From Peribacillus loiseleuriae (GTDB lineage Bacteria > Bacillota > Bacilli > Bacillales > DSM-1321), in NCBI RefSeq assembly GCF_001183985.1, contig NZ_LFZW01000001.1, positions 505,726 to 569,725 of the forward strand: 64,000 nucleotides of DNA. The letters run 5' to 3'. Position numbers and translations under genes: made by a program. The first letter of the stretch is position 1, and the number at the start of each line of letters is the position of its first letter. Positions 17,496 through 25,964 of the stretch are shown here, piece after piece. The notes beneath the pieces are model-generated. The model was not told the origin of the DNA. It saw only the letters and a list, made by a program, of their open reading frames with translations, and did no database searches.

Positions 17496-18908
17496 TTAAG
17501 AAAGAAATTCAGCTGGATCAAGACCGAGTTCTCTACAAACTTCGCTGACAACGCGCTGTTCGTTTGCGTCGAAGTTACCATCTGCGTAGCCGATCGCTAT
17601 GCTATATCTTGCAATAAGGCGAGCGATTTCCGGTTTTGTTCGGACACGGCCTAATGCTTTGAAGGCTTCAGCACGGCCGACAATCATATCGCGTTCGATT
17701 TTCTGAGTAAAGTTGTTGAATTGTGCGATCACTTTGTTTGTATCGAAGACCCGTAATTCTTCGCTTTGGTTGACAAAATCAATCATTTGTTGACGCTCAG
17801 ATGGGTCTAAATGTCCGTCTGCCATTGAAACAAGTGCACAACCGGCAACAATTGCATCAAGTACATCCTGACTTTTATATCGAGCGAATAAATTCTGTGC
17901 TTTCCGCTTTTGCTGCACGGCCCATTCGGAATAGTCGGTTTGATTCGGTGACCACGAATTGCCGCAACTGTTACAAGTTAGTTTCAATTGATTTTTTCCA
18001 ATGAATCCGCCTAGCAATCCGACTGGACCGAGAATTAACCCGCCGACTGCTGCTTTACCAAGTCCGAATCCTTTTTGTCCAGTTCGAACATTGGTTGAAT
18101 GGCAACGCGGGCATTGCAGTTCTTCTCCGCCGTATTGCTGTGAGGCTCCACCTCTTTGTGCTTGATTTTGCATAGGAGGTTGGTAGGTTTGTTGTTGATA
18201 CGCGGGCTGATTACCATATGTATTGGTATTACCAAATCCCGTCTGTTGATTGCCGAACGCTTGCTGCTGGTGCGGCGAAGGGATAGGCTGCTGTTGATAA
18301 GGTTGTTGAACAATTGGAGGAGGTGCGGGTGCATCATCGACATTCACACCGAAGTTTCTACATAAAGCGGATAAACCGCCTTGGAAACCACTTGCAATGG
18401 CATTGAATTTCCATTCTCCGTTATGCCGATACAATTCTGCTGTTACGATTGCGGTTTCGACTGTGAAGTCTCTTCCGAGTTCGAACCGTATTAATTCCTC
18501 AAACGTTTGTGTGTTAAAAATTCTTACATAAGCATTGGCGACTTGTCCGAAATTTTGCTGCTTCATATGCGCATCATGAATTGTGATTGTAAATGCGATA
18601 CGATGGATCGCCTGCGGTACAAGATTTAAATCAATTTGAATTTGTTCATCATCTTGATGACCTGAACCTGTCCGGTTATCTCCGCTATATAGAATAGATC
18701 CGTTTCCTCCAGAAGGGTTATTGTAGAAAACAAAATCTGCATCGCTCGCTACTTTACCGTTAGCACCAGTTAAAAAGGCTGATGCATCTAAATCATAGCT
18801 AGCCCCAAAATTTCCGACATCCCATCCTAGCCCTACAACGACGTGTTGCAGTCCTGGATGGGTTTTGGTTAAGTCTACTTTCTGTCCTTTGCTTAGGGTT
18901 ACGCCCAT
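17496..18908 (-). CDS. TerD-zinc ribbon-TerB fusion protein
   Basis: About 470 residues in three parts. TerD comes first ([43 protein letters not shown]). A Gln/Pro-rich linker of about 60 residues leads to a zinc ribbon with CPRC and CNSC split by a Gly-rich hydrophobic insert (LGKAAVGGLILGPVGLLGGF). The C-terminal helical TerB domain carries two acidic repeats, ADGHLDPSE and ADGNFDANE. ATG 18908 has AAGGAG ten bases upstream; an in-frame GTG nine bases earlier is too close to it. In the calcium site GDGDDE has become GHQDDE. It is probably a membrane-associated metal-sensing scaffold of the Ter system. Confidence 0.85.
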   Translation of the reverse strand: MGVTLSKGQKVDLTKTHPGLQHVVVGLGWDVGNFGASYDLDASAFLTGANGKVASDADFVFYNNPSGGNGSILYSGDNRTGSGHQDDEQIQIDLNLVPQAIHRIAFTITIHDAHMKQQNFGQVANAYVRIFNTQTFEELIRFELGRDFTVETAIVTAELYRHNGEWKFNAIASGFQGGLSALCRNFGVNVDDAPAPPPIVQQPYQQQPIPSPHQQQAFGNQQTGFGNTNTYGNQPAYQQQTYQPPMQNQAQRGGASQQYGGEELQCPRCHSTNVRTGQKGFGLGKAAVGGLILGPVGLLGGFIGKNQLKLTCNSCGNSWSPNQTDYSEWAVQQKRKAQNLFARYKSQDVLDAIVAGCALVSMADGHLDPSERQQMIDFVNQSEELRVFDTNKVIAQFNNFTQKIERDMIVGRAEAFKALGRVRTKPEIARLIARYSIAIGYADGNFDANEQRVVSEVCRELGLDPAEFLS

Positions 18909-19050
18909 CGATTCCACGCTCCTTACATGATTATTCTTTTTGAAAAATATTACTATTATCGTACCACAAAAGCCTAGAGGTGTAATGGATTAATAACCTA
19001 ATACGCCAAAGGTTGAATTTGTTATCTTGTTTGGAAAAAACAAACTGAAA

Positions 19051-19067
19051 TGTTAGTTAACCTAACA
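19051..19067. promoter_or_regulatory. TnrA/GlnR-type box 1
   Basis: TGTTAGTTAACCTAACA is a 17-bp palindrome agreeing with TGTNANAWWWTMTNACA at all but two central positions. It lies upstream of the nrgA promoter and fits an activator position. Confidence 0.7.
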
Positions 19068-19094
19068 AATATTTTGAATATTTATAAAATTAAG

Positions 19095-19124
19095 TTGACT
19101 TTTCGTTAATGTATTTAATATGAT
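19095..19124 (+). promoter_or_regulatory. nrgA promoter
   Basis: TTGACT (19095-19100) and TATGAT (19119-19124) are separated by 18 bases. The transcription start is predicted near 19131, between the two TnrA/GlnR-type boxes. Confidence 0.6.
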
Positions 19125-19142
19125 ATTAAATATAACATTCAA

Positions 19143-19159
19143 TGTTATATATTCTAACA
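19143..19159. promoter_or_regulatory. TnrA/GlnR-type box 2
   Basis: TGTTATATATTCTAACA matches the TGTNANAWWWTMTNACA consensus at every defined position. It lies just after the predicted transcription start, a typical repression site. Confidence 0.75.
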
Positions 19160-19179
19160 TTAGTGAAGGGGGAGAAAAA

Positions 19180-20394
19180 ATGGAATTAGCGGATTCAGTA
19201 TTTATGTTTGTGGCGACCATGCTTGTCTGGATTATGACTCCAGGAATTGCACTTTTTTACGGAGGCATGGTAAAAAGCAAAAATGTTTTAAACACTGCCA
19301 TGCATAGTTATATGCCGCTAGCTGTCATCTCAATCTTATGGGTTACAATCGGCTATTCGCTTTCTTTTTCAGAGGGAAATGCTTTCTTTGGGGGTTTAGA
19401 TTGGATTGGATTGAAAGGGGTTGGGTTTGAGCCTGGACCTTATAGTGATACGATTCCGCACAGTTTGTTCATGTTATTCCAAATGACATTTGCTGTAATA
19501 ACCGTTTCTATTATTGCTGGAGGGGTCGCTGAGCGCATGAAATTCTCAGCATTCCTACTGTTCACAATTTTTTGGTCGTTGCTAGTATACGCTCCACTAG
19601 CTCATTGGGTATGGGGCGGTGGGTGGTTAGCTCAGCTTGGAACATTGGATTTCGCAGGTGGTAATGTGGTTCATGTTTCCTCTGGTGTTACGGGTCTCGT
19701 GTTAGCAATTATGCTCGGAAAACGTAAACTGTCAGGTGAAAACTCACCGCATAATCTTCCGCTAACATTCCTAGGTGCGACATTATTATGGTTCGGGTGG
19801 TACGGCTTTAACGTCGGAAGCGCTCTGACGATTAATGAAGTGGCCATGGTCGTTTTTGTGAACACGGCAGTTGCTGCTTCAGCTGGCATTCTTGGCTGGC
19901 TTGCAATTGAGTATGTGTGCAATAAAAAGCCTACGATGCTTGGTGCATTATCGGGAGCAATCTCCGGGTTAGTTGCGATTACACCTGCCTGTGGCTTCGT
20001 TACAGTGCCTGCCGCTATTATTATTGGCTTAATTGGTGGAGCTGTCTGTTTCTGGGGTGTTTCTTATTTAAAAGGAAAGCTTGGCTACGATGATGCACTT
20101 GACGCGTTTGGTCTTCATGGAGTAGGTGGCACATGGGGAGGGATTGCAACTGGCTTATTCGCTACAACCTCTGTTAATCCTGGAGGAGCAAACGGATTGC
20201 TGTATGGGGGTATCGGTTTATTTTGGAAACAGCTGATTGCAATCATCGCCACCTACATTTTCGTAGCAGTGCTTACATTTATCATTGCTAAAGTGATTAG
20301 TTACTTAGTACCGTTACGCGTGAATGAAGAAGATGAAACACTTGGTCTGGATATTTCTTTACATGGAGAAAAGGCATACCACGAATCCATTTAA
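19180..20394 (+). CDS. nrgA: Ammonium transporter
   Basis: A 404-residue Amt-family channel with eleven hydrophobic segments. Typical stretches are MLVWIMTPGIALFYGGMVKS, AHWVWGGGWLAQLG, LLWFGWYGFNVGS and DAFGLHGVGGTWGGIATG. The pore histidines are visible in the last two blocks and nearby. ATG 19180 follows GAAGGGGGAG. It imports ammonium when nitrogen is scarce. It is followed after 16 bases by its PII partner, and two TnrA/GlnR-type boxes flank the promoter, so nitrogen control is clear. Confidence 0.95.
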   Translation: MELADSVFMFVATMLVWIMTPGIALFYGGMVKSKNVLNTAMHSYMPLAVISILWVTIGYSLSFSEGNAFFGGLDWIGLKGVGFEPGPYSDTIPHSLFMLFQMTFAVITVSIIAGGVAERMKFSAFLLFTIFWSLLVYAPLAHWVWGGGWLAQLGTLDFAGGNVVHVSSGVTGLVLAIMLGKRKLSGENSPHNLPLTFLGATLLWFGWYGFNVGSALTINEVAMVVFVNTAVAASAGILGWLAIEYVCNKKPTMLGALSGAISGLVAITPACGFVTVPAAIIIGLIGGAVCFWGVSYLKGKLGYDDALDAFGLHGVGGTWGGIATGLFATTSVNPGGANGLLYGGIGLFWKQLIAIIATYIFVAVLTFIIAKVISYLVPLRVNEEDETLGLDISLHGEKAYHESI

Positions 20395-20410
20395 GTAGGA
20401 GGGCTATATG

Positions 20411-20773
20411 ATGGGAGATGTGTTAACAAAGATCGAAATCGTCACAAGGCCAGATAATTTCGAAGCGTTCAAGCAGGAGTTGGCCAAAATCGGAGTGAAC
20501 GGGATTACGGTTGTAGAAGCCAAAGGGACCGGGTTGCAAAAGGGTTATAAGGAAACCTATCGTGGCGTGACTCGTGAAATCAGCCTGCATGATCGAATCA
20601 AAATCGAAATTGTTGTCTGTGAGGTACCAGTTCAGCAAGTAATCGATCTTGCAAGGAAAAACTTCAATACAGGTGAACCAGGAGATGGGAAAATTTTTAT
20701 TTATGAACTGGCCAATGTGATTAAAATCCGTACTGCTGAAGAAGGTCGTGCTGCACTGAAAAATGAGCAATAA
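20411..20773 (+). CDS. nrgB: PII-family nitrogen regulator
   Basis: About 120 residues, a GlnK/GlnB-type protein. The T-loop is LQKGYKETYRG and the C-terminal signature GDGKIFIYELANVIKIRTAEEG is present with only small changes. Two adjacent ATGs (20408 and 20411) are possible; the second is better spaced from AGGAGGG. It binds ATP, ADP and 2-oxoglutarate in the family and docks on the ammonium channel to gate it and to retain TnrA. It is co-transcribed with nrgA. Confidence 0.93.
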   Translation: MGDVLTKIEIVTRPDNFEAFKQELAKIGVNGITVVEAKGTGLQKGYKETYRGVTREISLHDRIKIEIVVCEVPVQQVIDLARKNFNTGEPGDGKIFIYELANVIKIRTAEEGRAALKNEQ

Positions 20774-20938
20774 AGCGAAAGGGGATATATTAAATGGGAA
20801 GGCTTTTAAAAAATCATTAGAGCCAGAAAGGAGAAAATCATTTATACTCTTTTTTTCGGAAATGGCGTATCAGACTTATTGCTTCGTTTTAAGTAAGGGT
20901 GCCAAGTATCCGAGAATGATTAATTCCAACTAGTTTTT

Positions 20939-20970
20939 CATCCTTATCCATAGATAGGGATGTTTTTTTT
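20939..20970 (+). terminator. Intrinsic terminator after nrgAB
   Basis: CATCCTTATC (20939-20948) pairs with GATAGGGATG (20953-20962, one wobble) and is followed by eight Ts. No further gene is seen in the 20774-21223 gap. Confidence 0.85.
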
Positions 20971-21159
20971 ATCTGAATTTCAACCCTCATTGATTAGATC
21001 TGAACATTAGGTAAATTTAATTAATGGGTTCAAAACTAAAATTTATTAACGTTTTTTTTATTTTGACTCGTGTACCCCCTGAAAAAAGTGATGTAAAGTA
21101 TTCGGAGGTGTAATTACTACGGCTGAATTGCATTTAATCATTTTTTTAATTAGAATATA

Positions 21160-21188
21160 TTGACAAATAATGAAAGTCTAGATAAAAT
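21160..21188 (+). promoter_or_regulatory. Promoter of the TetR gene
   Basis: TTGACA (21160-21165) and TAAAAT (21183-21188) have a 17-base spacer. The TetR operator begins two bases after the -10, so repressor binding would block initiation. Confidence 0.75.
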
Positions 21189-21189
21189 T

Positions 21190-21212
21190 TTAATTAACCA
21201 ACGGTCAATTAA
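21190..21212. promoter_or_regulatory. TetR operator 1 (autoregulation)
   Basis: A 23-bp palindrome with half-sites TTAATTAACC and GGTCAATTAA around a 3-bp centre. It is almost identical to the reverse complement of the site at 21811-21833. Confidence 0.75.
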
Positions 21213-21223
21213 AGGAGAAAACT

Positions 21224-21799
21224 ATGTCACCAAGAAAAGCAGTTGATAATGAATTAACGAAAGAAACGATTATGGACACAGCAAGAGAATTATTTGCCGA
21301 ACAAGGGTTTCAACATGTTTCGATGAGAAAGATAGCACAAAGCCTTGGATATTCACATGGGGCGCTTTATTATCATTTTAAAAATAAAGCGGAAATCTTC
21401 TACAGTCTTGTATCATTGGACTTTTCCTTGCTAAATCACGAGATTGCGAAGGTGATGAATAATGAAGCCGATAACGATCAAAAAATGAGAGATTTATTTC
21501 TAAGATTCATTAAATTCGGTCTCGATCATCCTAATCATTATGAAATTATGTTCTTAACGAGAGATGAAGAGGTTCAAAGCTTTCTGCAGCAGGAACCTAG
21601 TGAAAGCTATCGGCAATTTTCAGAAGCACTGCATCAATTAAGCGGTAGGACCATACCGATTAAAGAAACATGGTCTGTTTTTCTATCGCTCCATGGATTT
21701 GTTTCGGTCTATTGTAGAAATAGGCAATCTTATTCTGAGGTGGAAATCATGGCTGAAACACATGTAGATGTAATTTTACGGGCAATTTTGCAGCCCTAA
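21224..21799 (+). CDS. TetR-family repressor
   Basis: A 191-residue TetR protein. The N-terminal DNA-binding domain is typical (KETIMDTARELFAEQGFQHV, then MRKIAQSLGYSHGALYYHFK); the C-terminal ligand domain is helical and variable. AAAGGAG lies upstream of ATG. The same 23-bp palindrome lies in its own promoter and just before the next gene, so it most likely represses itself and the downstream NAD-dependent enzyme until a ligand binds. The ligand is unknown. Confidence 0.92.
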   Translation: MSPRKAVDNELTKETIMDTARELFAEQGFQHVSMRKIAQSLGYSHGALYYHFKNKAEIFYSLVSLDFSLLNHEIAKVMNNEADNDQKMRDLFLRFIKFGLDHPNHYEIMFLTRDEEVQSFLQQEPSESYRQFSEALHQLSGRTIPIKETWSVFLSLHGFVSVYCRNRQSYSEVEIMAETHVDVILRAILQP

Positions 21800-21810
21800 T
21801 TTTTTAACGA

Positions 21811-21833
21811 TTAATTGACCATTGGTTAATTAA
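21811..21833. promoter_or_regulatory. TetR operator 2
   Basis: Half-sites TTAATTGACC and GGTTAATTAA around ATT form the second 23-bp palindrome, placed directly before the AGAGGAGGG ribosome site of the dehydratase-like gene. It may act as a roadblock or mark an internal promoter. Confidence 0.75.
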
Positions 21834-21847
21834 GAGGAGGGATAATT

Positions 21848-22771
21848 ATGAAGGCACTTGTATTGGGAGCAACAGGGGGCATGGGTAGCGCAATCGTGTA
21901 TGAATTGCTGGAGCGGGGAGTTGAGATTACGGCCTTTGCTCGGAACCTAGAGAAGCTAAATAGGATGTTCAAAAATCATCCTGTAAGGCTTGTCCAAGGT
22001 GATGTCTTTAATCAGGAACAATTGAGTCGTGCCGTAAGAAATGCAGACATTGTCTTCCACTCTATTAATTTACCTTATCAAGAATGGGAGGATAAGCAGC
22101 CGATTCTTATGAGTAATATTATTGATGCGGTCAAGAAAACGGGAACAAAGCTTGTAATTGTCGATAATATCTATGCTTACGGAAGAAATCCCGGTACCTT
22201 GGTAACTGAAACGACAAGAAAGGACCCCTATACGAAAAAAGGAAAAATTCGTCTGAAGCTGAATTCGATGGCGGAGGATTCCGGTGTCTCGATGTTGATC
22301 GCGCATTTTCCAGACTTTTATGGACCTCGTGCTGAAAATACATTACTGGATTATACGTTTCAGGCGATAATGAAAGATAAAAAAGCTCAGTTTGTCGGGG
22401 ATCAAACGATTTCACGAGAATATATTTATACACCGGATGGTGCGAAAGCCGTCTGTGAATTGGCTATGCAAGACCGCTTTGAAGGAGGGCATTGGAATAT
22501 TCCAGGCACGAGCACCATTACTGGAAAGGAGATCATTGAACTCGTTAAAGAGTTGACGGGGTATGAGAAAAGGGTTTCCACTGTTTCTAAAAATATGATT
22601 CGACTACTAGGAGTGTTTGATTCTGGTATGAAGGAAATGGTTGAGATGTTTTATTTAAACGAAGATCCGGTCGTATTAGATGGCAGAAAATATGAGATAG
22701 AAATAGGTCCGATTCCGAGGACGTCATATAAAGAAGGATTTCGGAAAACATTAGGAAGTATGAATCAATAA
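21848..22771 (+). CDS. NAD-dependent epimerase/dehydratase family protein
   Basis: A 307-residue extended SDR protein. The Rossmann nucleotide-binding motif is ALVLGATGGMGSAI at the N terminus, the next strand gives LVQGDV, and an active-site-like region KLVIVDNIYAYGR supplies the Tyr; the usual YxxxK lysine spacing is not obvious. The strand HFPDFYGPRAENTLL is typical of NAD-dependent epimerases. ATG follows AGAGGAGGG. It is 48 bases after the TetR gene and carries that regulator's operator, so it is probably induced with it. The substrate is unknown. Confidence 0.85.
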   Translation: MKALVLGATGGMGSAIVYELLERGVEITAFARNLEKLNRMFKNHPVRLVQGDVFNQEQLSRAVRNADIVFHSINLPYQEWEDKQPILMSNIIDAVKKTGTKLVIVDNIYAYGRNPGTLVTETTRKDPYTKKGKIRLKLNSMAEDSGVSMLIAHFPDFYGPRAENTLLDYTFQAIMKDKKAQFVGDQTISREYIYTPDGAKAVCELAMQDRFEGGHWNIPGTSTITGKEIIELVKELTGYEKRVSTVSKNMIRLLGVFDSGMKEMVEMFYLNEDPVVLDGRKYEIEIGPIPRTSYKEGFRKTLGSMNQ

Positions 22772-23018
22772 ATTGTATGGCGGAAAACGCTAAAATGTTT
22801 AATTAGAATTTTTCCTGAAATGCAACTAAATATCGTGTAACAGCTCGGCTTTTTTTATGGGATTTCATAGTTGACGAGTAAAAAGCCGAAGTCGATGAGT
22901 AAAGTCTCAACAATTAGAGATATGCCCATAATACGAGGTTTAAAAGGAAGTAACCCAAGGGAAGAAGCAATTCAGGTTCAATCATTAACATCCCGAGTAG
23001 AAGCGAATAAATGCAACA

Positions 23019-23048
23019 GGCTCAAACTGTGATTACCGAGTTTGAGCC
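23019..23048. terminator. Bidirectional hairpin
   Basis: GGCTCAAACT (23019-23028) pairs with AGTTTGAGCC (23039-23048). It lies between two convergent genes and immediately after the aldehyde dehydrogenase stop. Confidence 0.7.
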
Positions 23049-23054
23049 GGCTTA

Positions 23055-24473
23055 CTATAACCCTAACGAAATATACTTCACTTCCAAATATTCTTCGATT
23101 CCCTGATGTCCGCCTTCGCGACCCAATCCACTTTGCTTAAAACCGCCAAATGGAGCTTGAGGGGTTGAAGGTAGACCGTCATTTAACCCGACGATTCCAA
23201 ATTCAAGAGCTTCAGTGATTCGAATACCTCTGCTAATGTTTTCGGTGAAAACGTAAGCTGCCAATCCATAGTTGGACTGGTTCGCACGTTTAATCGCTTC
23301 TTCATCTGTTTTAAAGGAAGCAATCGGAGCCAGTGGGCCGAATGTTTCTTCTTGCATGCAAAGCATAGAGTCATCGATATTGCTTAAAATGGTTGGTTCA
23401 AGGAAAAGTCCATTTTGTCCCATTCCACCTGTTTCTAGTTTTGCACCTTGATCGATGGCATCTTTAATATGAGCCAATACTTTATCAACTGCACTTTGAT
23501 TAATAAGCGGTCCAATATCAGTACCTTCTTCAAACCCGTTACCAACTTTTAATGTCTTCACTTTTAAGACTAGTTTTTCAATAAAAGTGTCATAAATGGA
23601 TTCATGTACATAGACTCGGTTTGCGCAGACACAAGTTTGCCCTGCGTTTCGAAATTTAGAGTTCAAGACACCTGCCACAGCCTTATCTAAGTCAGCATCC
23701 GCAACAACGATAACTGGCGCATGTCCACCGAGTTCAAGGGAGATTTTCTTGACTGTATCAGCTGCGCCTTTCATTAGGAGTTTGCCGACTTTTGTTGATC
23801 CAGTAAAGGTAAGTTTACGAACCCGATTATCTTCAATCCAGGCAGTTCCAATTGCGTTTGCATCTCCTGTTACAACATTAATGATACCTTTTGGAATTCC
23901 AGCCTGTTCTGCTAGCTCAACTAATTTTATAGCAGTGAGCGGTGTTAATTCTGATGGTTTGATGACAACTGTACAGCCAACAGCAAGGGCTGGAGCAACC
24001 TTTCTTGTGATCATAGCTGCAGGAAAGTTCCAAGGAGTGATGACGGCAACGACACCAACGGGCTGTTTGGAAACGAATAATCGCTTATTAGCCTGAGTTG
24101 CTGGGATTGTTTCCCCATATACTCGTTTCCCTTCTTCTGCGTACCATGATAAAAATCCATTTGCATAGGAGATTTCGCCTATTGCTTCTTTTAATGGTTT
24201 TCCTTGTTCCATTGTCATGATGTATCCGAGCTCTTCTTTTCTTTCCTCAATTAAACGATGCCATTTCCAGATCAACTCAGATCTTTCATAAACGGACAGC
24301 CCAGCCCAGCCTTGAAAGGCGTCGTATGCTGCATCTGTTGCTTTATTTGCTTCATCAGCGCCCCCGTTAGGAACAGTGGCAATTACTTCATTTGTCGCTG
24401 GATTCCTTACTTCAATTTTATCTAATCCATAATCAGACCATTCTCCGTTCACAAATATTCCGTAATGATTCAT
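23055..24473 (-). CDS. gabD: NAD(P)-dependent succinate-semialdehyde dehydrogenase type aldehyde dehydrogenase
   Basis: A 472-residue class I aldehyde dehydrogenase. It shows ITPWNFPAAMITRKVAPALA, the cofactor segment FTGSTKVGKLLM, the general base in LELGGHAPVIV and the catalytic Cys in NAGQTCVCANRV. The second Cys two residues later and the overall pattern fit the GabD branch (succinate semialdehyde to succinate). ATG 24473 follows GGAGGT with good spacing; an upstream ATG overlaps that site. No GABA transaminase lies nearby, so the physiological aldehyde is uncertain. The upstream gap of about 380 bp holds only the promoter of the next regulator. Confidence 0.88.
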   Translation of the reverse strand: MNHYGIFVNGEWSDYGLDKIEVRNPATNEVIATVPNGGADEANKATDAAYDAFQGWAGLSVYERSELIWKWHRLIEERKEELGYIMTMEQGKPLKEAIGEISYANGFLSWYAEEGKRVYGETIPATQANKRLFVSKQPVGVVAVITPWNFPAAMITRKVAPALAVGCTVVIKPSELTPLTAIKLVELAEQAGIPKGIINVVTGDANAIGTAWIEDNRVRKLTFTGSTKVGKLLMKGAADTVKKISLELGGHAPVIVVADADLDKAVAGVLNSKFRNAGQTCVCANRVYVHESIYDTFIEKLVLKVKTLKVGNGFEEGTDIGPLINQSAVDKVLAHIKDAIDQGAKLETGGMGQNGLFLEPTILSNIDDSMLCMQEETFGPLAPIASFKTDEEAIKRANQSNYGLAAYVFTENISRGIRITEALEFGIVGLNDGLPSTPQAPFGGFKQSGLGREGGHQGIEEYLEVKYISLGL

Positions 24474-24812
24474 ACGTACAACCTCCATGTCGAAAGTAAA
24501 AGTCGTTCTTCTTAAGTATATATAACAATTAGACGGTGTTTTAGTTTCTTGCTTGATAGAGCGAATGCTTCAGTAATGTGGGAATAAATAGAATTCTGAA
24601 AATCAAGATTGTGTGCCAATATTGATTTCCGATTTACTGGAGTGAAAGATAAGACATTCTTTCTATCTTTTAATCAATCTTAAGTAACGACCTTCTTAGA
24701 TAGATAATTCGACGTCAGTATGAGTTATCCTTTTTCATAAGATCCTAATACAAGAAAGGATAGGGTGATGCGGTCATTCGAGTAATTGGTGCATCCTTCA
24801 TTCGACATTTGC

Positions 24813-24818
24813 TATAAT
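24813..24818 (+). promoter_or_regulatory. -10 element of the sucrose regulator gene
   Basis: TATAAT at 24813-24818, about 30 bases before the start codon. No good -35 is visible at the normal spacing. Confidence 0.45.
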
Positions 24819-24851
24819 AATGGAAGATTTGTATAAAATGGAGTTGGAAAA

Positions 24852-25838
24852 ATGGTAACGATTGCTGATATTGCAAAAATGGCGGGTGTGGCTAAGAGTA
24901 CAGTTTCACGGTATTTAAACGGAGGTTCTGTGAGTGATGAAACGATAAGAAAAATTGAAAAAGTCGTTCAAGAAACGGGATATTCCCCCAATAAATTTGC
25001 CCAAAGCTTGAAAGCGAAGAAGACGAATATCATCGGGACGATAGTACCCCGTTTAGATTCGTATGCTACTTCACAAACTTTGATTGGCATTGATGAGCAG
25101 CTTAGAGATTTGGAATATCAGCTAATTATTTCTAACACGAGTCAGAGTTTGGAGCGTGAAATTGAAAATATTTATATATTGGCACAGCAAAAAGTGGCAG
25201 GCATTATTTTGTTGGCAACTATGGTAACCAAGAAACATATTAAAGCATTGCATGAAATAAAGGTGCCGATTTTATTAGTTGGCCAAGAAAATGAAGAATT
25301 TCATAGCGTGATTCATAATGATTATCAAGCTGCCCATTCATTAGGAGAGTACGTTCTTTCACAAAGGCATACTAGAATCGCATATTTAGGAGTTGCAAAG
25401 GAAGATATAGCAGTAGGGGTCAAACGTAGAGAAGGATTTATGTCTGCTGTAGCCGATAAGGTAGATACTGAAGTGAAATATTTTGAGACAAGCTTTAAGA
25501 GTGAAGATGCAATCCATAAAACGCTTGAAATTATTGAGCAGTACAAGCCAAGTATTATTGTTTGCGCGACTGATAATATTGCCCTTGGCGCTTTAAAAGC
25601 TGCCTATATGAGTGGGCTACAAGTTCCAGAAGATCTATCTATTACTGGCTTTGGGGGGTATGAAGTAACGGATTTGATCCATCCTAGCATTACAACAGCC
25701 AAGTTTTTCTATAAAGAAGCGGGAAATATTGCTGCAAAAAATATGGTGAAAATGGTAAACAAGGAGGAAATTGATAAAGTCACATTCTCAAAATATGAAA
25801 TAATTAAAAGAGAAAGCGTTGACAAAAGATTTAATTAA
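24852..25838 (+). CDS. scrR: LacI-family sucrose operon repressor
   Basis: A 328-residue LacI-family regulator. The N-terminal helix-turn-helix is typical (TIADIAKMAGVAKSTVSRYL, hinge NKFAQSLK), followed by a periplasmic-binding-protein-like sugar domain with PSIIVCATDNIALGALKAA. ATG 24852 follows GGAGTTGG. It lies directly upstream of the sucrose PTS gene, whose promoter overlaps its stop codon and carries GGAACCGGTTCC palindromes. It probably represses scrA-scrB-scrK until sucrose 6-phosphate or fructose derivatives accumulate. Confidence 0.88.
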   Translation: MVTIADIAKMAGVAKSTVSRYLNGGSVSDETIRKIEKVVQETGYSPNKFAQSLKAKKTNIIGTIVPRLDSYATSQTLIGIDEQLRDLEYQLIISNTSQSLEREIENIYILAQQKVAGIILLATMVTKKHIKALHEIKVPILLVGQENEEFHSVIHNDYQAAHSLGEYVLSQRHTRIAYLGVAKEDIAVGVKRREGFMSAVADKVDTEVKYFETSFKSEDAIHKTLEIIEQYKPSIIVCATDNIALGALKAAYMSGLQVPEDLSITGFGGYEVTDLIHPSITTAKFFYKEAGNIAAKNMVKMVNKEEIDKVTFSKYEIIKRESVDKRFN

Positions 25839-25847
25839 TCCTATAAT
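25811..25847 (+). promoter_or_regulatory. scr operon promoter with overlapping cre
   Basis: TTGACA (25819-25824) and TATAAT (25842-25847) are 17 bases apart, a consensus promoter lying over the end of scrR. AGAAAGCGTTGACA (25811-25824) fits the cre consensus except for the first base and overlaps the -35, giving CcpA repression. Confidence 0.75.
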
Positions 25848-25853
25848 TCATTC

Positions 25854-25865
25854 GGAACCGGTTCC
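25854..25865. promoter_or_regulatory. ScrR operator 1
   Basis: GGAACCGGTTCC is a perfect palindrome of the LacI-family type placed at the predicted transcription start. A degenerate third copy, GAACTGGTTC, lies at 25888-25897. Confidence 0.75.
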
Positions 25866-25925
25866 ATAAATAGTTGTTTTGAAGAGTGAACTGGTTCTGA
25901 ACACTCTATTTTTTTAGGTTTTTTA

Positions 25926-25937
25926 GGAACCGGTTCC
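25926..25937. promoter_or_regulatory. ScrR operator 2
   Basis: A second perfect GGAACCGGTTCC, 72 bases downstream of the first and just before the ribosome site of scrA. The spacing would permit looping by a tetramer or cooperative binding. Confidence 0.75.
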
Positions 25938-25964
25938 ATAATTCGTTCAAAGGTGATGATAAAA

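Noticed and set aside
20795..20821. Nine-codon frame with a good ribosome site after nrgB
   Set aside because: Too short to judge; no attenuator-like structure directly follows it and no downstream gene on the transcript.
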